From Vibrio quintilis (GTDB lineage Bacteria > Pseudomonadota > Gammaproteobacteria > Enterobacterales > Vibrionaceae), in the NCBI RefSeq assembly GCF_024529975.1, contig NZ_AP024898.1, forward strand, positions 806,001 through 870,000: a stretch of DNA of 64,000 nt, read 5' to 3'. Under the pieces are notes generated by a model. The model searched no databases, was not told the DNA's origin, and worked only from the letters and a program-made list of their open reading frames with translations. This document shows, one piece after another, positions 62,300 through 64,000 of the stretch (its first letter is position 1; every line of letters starts with the position of its first letter). The position numbers and the translations under genes were made by a program.

Positions 62300-62950
62300 A
62301 TGAAAAGAGTAGCCGTTATTCTAAGTGGTTGTGGTGTATTTGATGGTGCAGAAATCCACGAAAGTATTCTTTCTCTGCTCTCAATTGAACGTCATGGTGG
62401 CAGTTGGCACTGCTTTGCACCTGATATTGACCAGCTTCATGTCATCAATCACAAAACCGGTGAAGTCACCGGCGAAACAAGAAATGTACTGACTGAAGCC
62501 GCCCGGATCGCCAGAGGAGAGATCGAAGATCTGGCAACATTAAATCCGGAAAAATATGATGCCTTGCTGATACCCGGTGGATTTGGTGTCGCAAAAAATT
62601 TAACCGACTTTGCTGTCAATGGCGCCCAGTGCAGTATCAATACTTATGTTGCATCGGTTTGCCGGGCTTTCGCACACACCGGAAAACCAGCCGGATATCT
62701 GTGCATTGCCCCGACAATTATCCCTATGATTTATGAACAGGGCGTGAGGGGGACTATCGGCATCGATCCGGATACATCCTCGGCATTTAATCAAATGGGT
62801 GGAGAGCATGTTGAATGTTCTGTCGATGACATTGTCTATGACGAACGCTTTCACGTACTGTCTACACCGGCTTACATGCTGGCAGGTAATGTTTCCGAAG
62901 CTGCTGCCGGGATAGATAAGCTAATCAAGAAGTTAATTGAACTCTCCTAA
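62300..62950 (+). CDS. elbB: ElbB-type glyoxalase, DJ-1/PfpI superfamily
   Basis: 216 residues, normal length. Starts MKRVAVILSGCGVFDGAEIHES, then DALLIPGGFGVAKNLTDFAV and the nucleophile elbow region GKPAGYLCIAP with Cys. E. coli ElbB has glyoxalase activity and is linked to isoprenoid metabolism. AAAGGA lies upstream. Monocistronic with its own terminator. Confidence 0.93.
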   Translation: MKRVAVILSGCGVFDGAEIHESILSLLSIERHGGSWHCFAPDIDQLHVINHKTGEVTGETRNVLTEAARIARGEIEDLATLNPEKYDALLIPGGFGVAKNLTDFAVNGAQCSINTYVASVCRAFAHTGKPAGYLCIAPTIIPMIYEQGVRGTIGIDPDTSSAFNQMGGEHVECSVDDIVYDERFHVLSTPAYMLAGNVSEAAAGIDKLIKKLIELS

Positions 62951-62986
62951 TCCTTTTCCTGTATAAGTTTCCTTCCGTTTTCCGCG

Positions 62987-63020
62987 AACCCCGACACAAT
63001 CTGTGCCGGGGTTAAATTTT
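62987..63020 (+). terminator. elbB terminator
   Basis: AACCCCG.CACA/TGTG.CGGGGTT hairpin followed by AAATTTTT. Confidence 0.82.
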
Positions 63021-63037
63021 TCAGTTCCTGACAAAAC

Positions 63038-63071
63038 GACCATTATGTAAATAATAATTTACATAATGGTC
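63038..63071. repeat. perfect 15-bp palindrome with 4-base loop
   Basis: GACCATTATGTAAAT and its exact complement around AATA, 128 bases before the next gene. No T run, so an operator is more likely than a terminator. Confidence 0.65.
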
Positions 63072-63198
63072 CTGAACGCTGAATACATCGCTGTCTTTAC
63101 ATTTCACTATAGTTCAATTAATTTCATATCACACCACATATAAAATCAGTTTCATATGTGGCTATACCCTCATTCAACAATTGATATTTGGAGATATT

Positions 63199-64000
63199 AT
63201 GTTGAAAATAAACAGTATGCTATCCACAGCACTTTGTACAGCGGCTGCGCTCACATCTCTTCAGGCTTTCGCAATTGATAAGTCAGCGATTGCTGAACAG
63301 ATCGCTTCTCAGCTACACGCATCGGCAAATTTAAATACTGAAGTTCAGAATATTGAAAGATCACACACCCCTATTCTTGTTAACACATTTTTAAATACTG
63401 AACACAAGCTGGCTAAAGAAGAAGTTGGTAACACGACAGAAATGTGGTTGTATCTGCCAAAAGATCGTGCCCTGAGCGATGACATGTCAGATTTAGTTGT
63501 GTCATATCCGCCGGCTGGCGATGAGAAAAGCTGGACCGAAGCAGAAGGCTACTCTCTGGATGGTGACAAAGTTCAGCTGGATGTGAACAATGCACCGGAC
63601 GTGCCTGTCGTTGTGATTGATGATCATGGCTATTATGCAATGAAGAGTAAGGTCAGCAACCTGAATAAGATGTTGAAAAAAAATGGTCTGCAAAAAGACA
63701 TGCCATTACCTTCAGTTACGACAGCAGCGACAGCAACGGCAACCGGATTTGAATCATCTAAGATCACGAAAATTAAATTCGCAGATACCAAAGAGAGCTG
63801 GTTAAAAGGCCCGGCTGAAATGTATGCGCTGGTTACAGGTGTGTTATCAAAAAACAAACCACAAATCGTTGCCGTAGAAATGCCTTATCTGGATTATAAC
63901 GAAACAACCTATTATCCGGATCAGATCTTCATTAACTGGTCAATCTATGATCATGCGGCTGTTGATATGCTGTTCTATGAGCATGACAATGATACAAACT
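63199..64000 (+). CDS. DUF3103-like secreted protein (3' end outside window)
   Basis: Signal peptide MLKINSMLSTALCTAAALTSLQAFA. The frame stays open to the window edge, 267 residues visible. Segments WLKGPAEMYALVTGV, MPYLDYNETTYYPDQIFINWSIYDHAA and LFYEHDNDTN fit the DUF3103 family of vibrios as I recall it; function unknown. GGAGATATT precedes the ATG. Confidence 0.75.
   Translation, partial: MLKINSMLSTALCTAAALTSLQAFAIDKSAIAEQIASQLHASANLNTEVQNIERSHTPILVNTFLNTEHKLAKEEVGNTTEMWLYLPKDRALSDDMSDLVVSYPPAGDEKSWTEAEGYSLDGDKVQLDVNNAPDVPVVVIDDHGYYAMKSKVSNLNKMLKKNGLQKDMPLPSVTTAATATATGFESSKITKIKFADTKESWLKGPAEMYALVTGVLSKNKPQIVAVEMPYLDYNETTYYPDQIFINWSIYDHAAVDMLFYEHDNDTN

Overview
The window reads as chromosomal DNA of a Vibrio. 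The evidence is a VxrABC-type signalling operon with its DUF3404 sensor and DUF2861 protein, a divergent VceR/VceCAB-type drug pump locus, a partial DUF3103-like protein, and a dif site whose two 11-bp arms match the Vibrio chromosome I dif as I remember it. A family 1 pectate lyase suggests a plant- or alga-associated lifestyle (inference).

Layout. (1) 1-8868: a tailless, membrane-containing prophage of the PM2 (corticovirus)/autolykivirus type. It has a PM2 P2-like double-barrel capsid protein, a P9-like packaging ATPase, a lytic virion protein and about ten small single-TM proteins. Its probable replication module is a RepA-like protein plus a DnaA-box origin. No integrase is visible. (2) 8867-10805: an accessory strip with a lipoprotein, two small regulators and two hypothetical genes. 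(3) 10980-25090: a dif site followed by two tandem satellite-phage elements (period 6,628 bp, a 6,107-bp core that appears identical, different right flanks) and a remnant of a third. Each core has an inovirus II/X-type Rep, a likely ssDNA-binding protein, two regulators and an HNH DNase bacteriocin with its Im-type immunity protein. No coat or Zot-like genes are present. The junctions carry two opposed dif-like sites, one with a 12-bp centre, as in the folded single-stranded attP of CTXphi. (4) 25106-28014: queF, a YhhQ-type transporter and an XRE regulator in one operon, plus a small gene. (5) 28685-38779: the vxr operon, pntAB, a HlyU-family gene, a ComFB-family gene and a diguanylate cyclase. 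(6) 38983-40191: an IS481-family insertion with a 7-bp target duplication. (7) 40474-47630: two aspA paralogues, a HypT-like LysR regulator, tRNA-Gly and members of an inverted-repeat element family. (8) 47724-59948: modABC, a chemotaxis receptor, vceBAC/vceR, guaD and modD. (9) 60610-64000: pectate lyase, another repeat element, elbB and a truncated DUF3103-like gene.

The most notable system is the dif-integrated, coat-less satellite phage carrying a colicin E-type DNase and its immunity gene as cargo. It appears to use host XerCD for integration, its own Rep for rolling-circle replication, and probably a helper filamentous phage for packaging. The toxin/immunity pair could benefit the host and penalise loss of the element.
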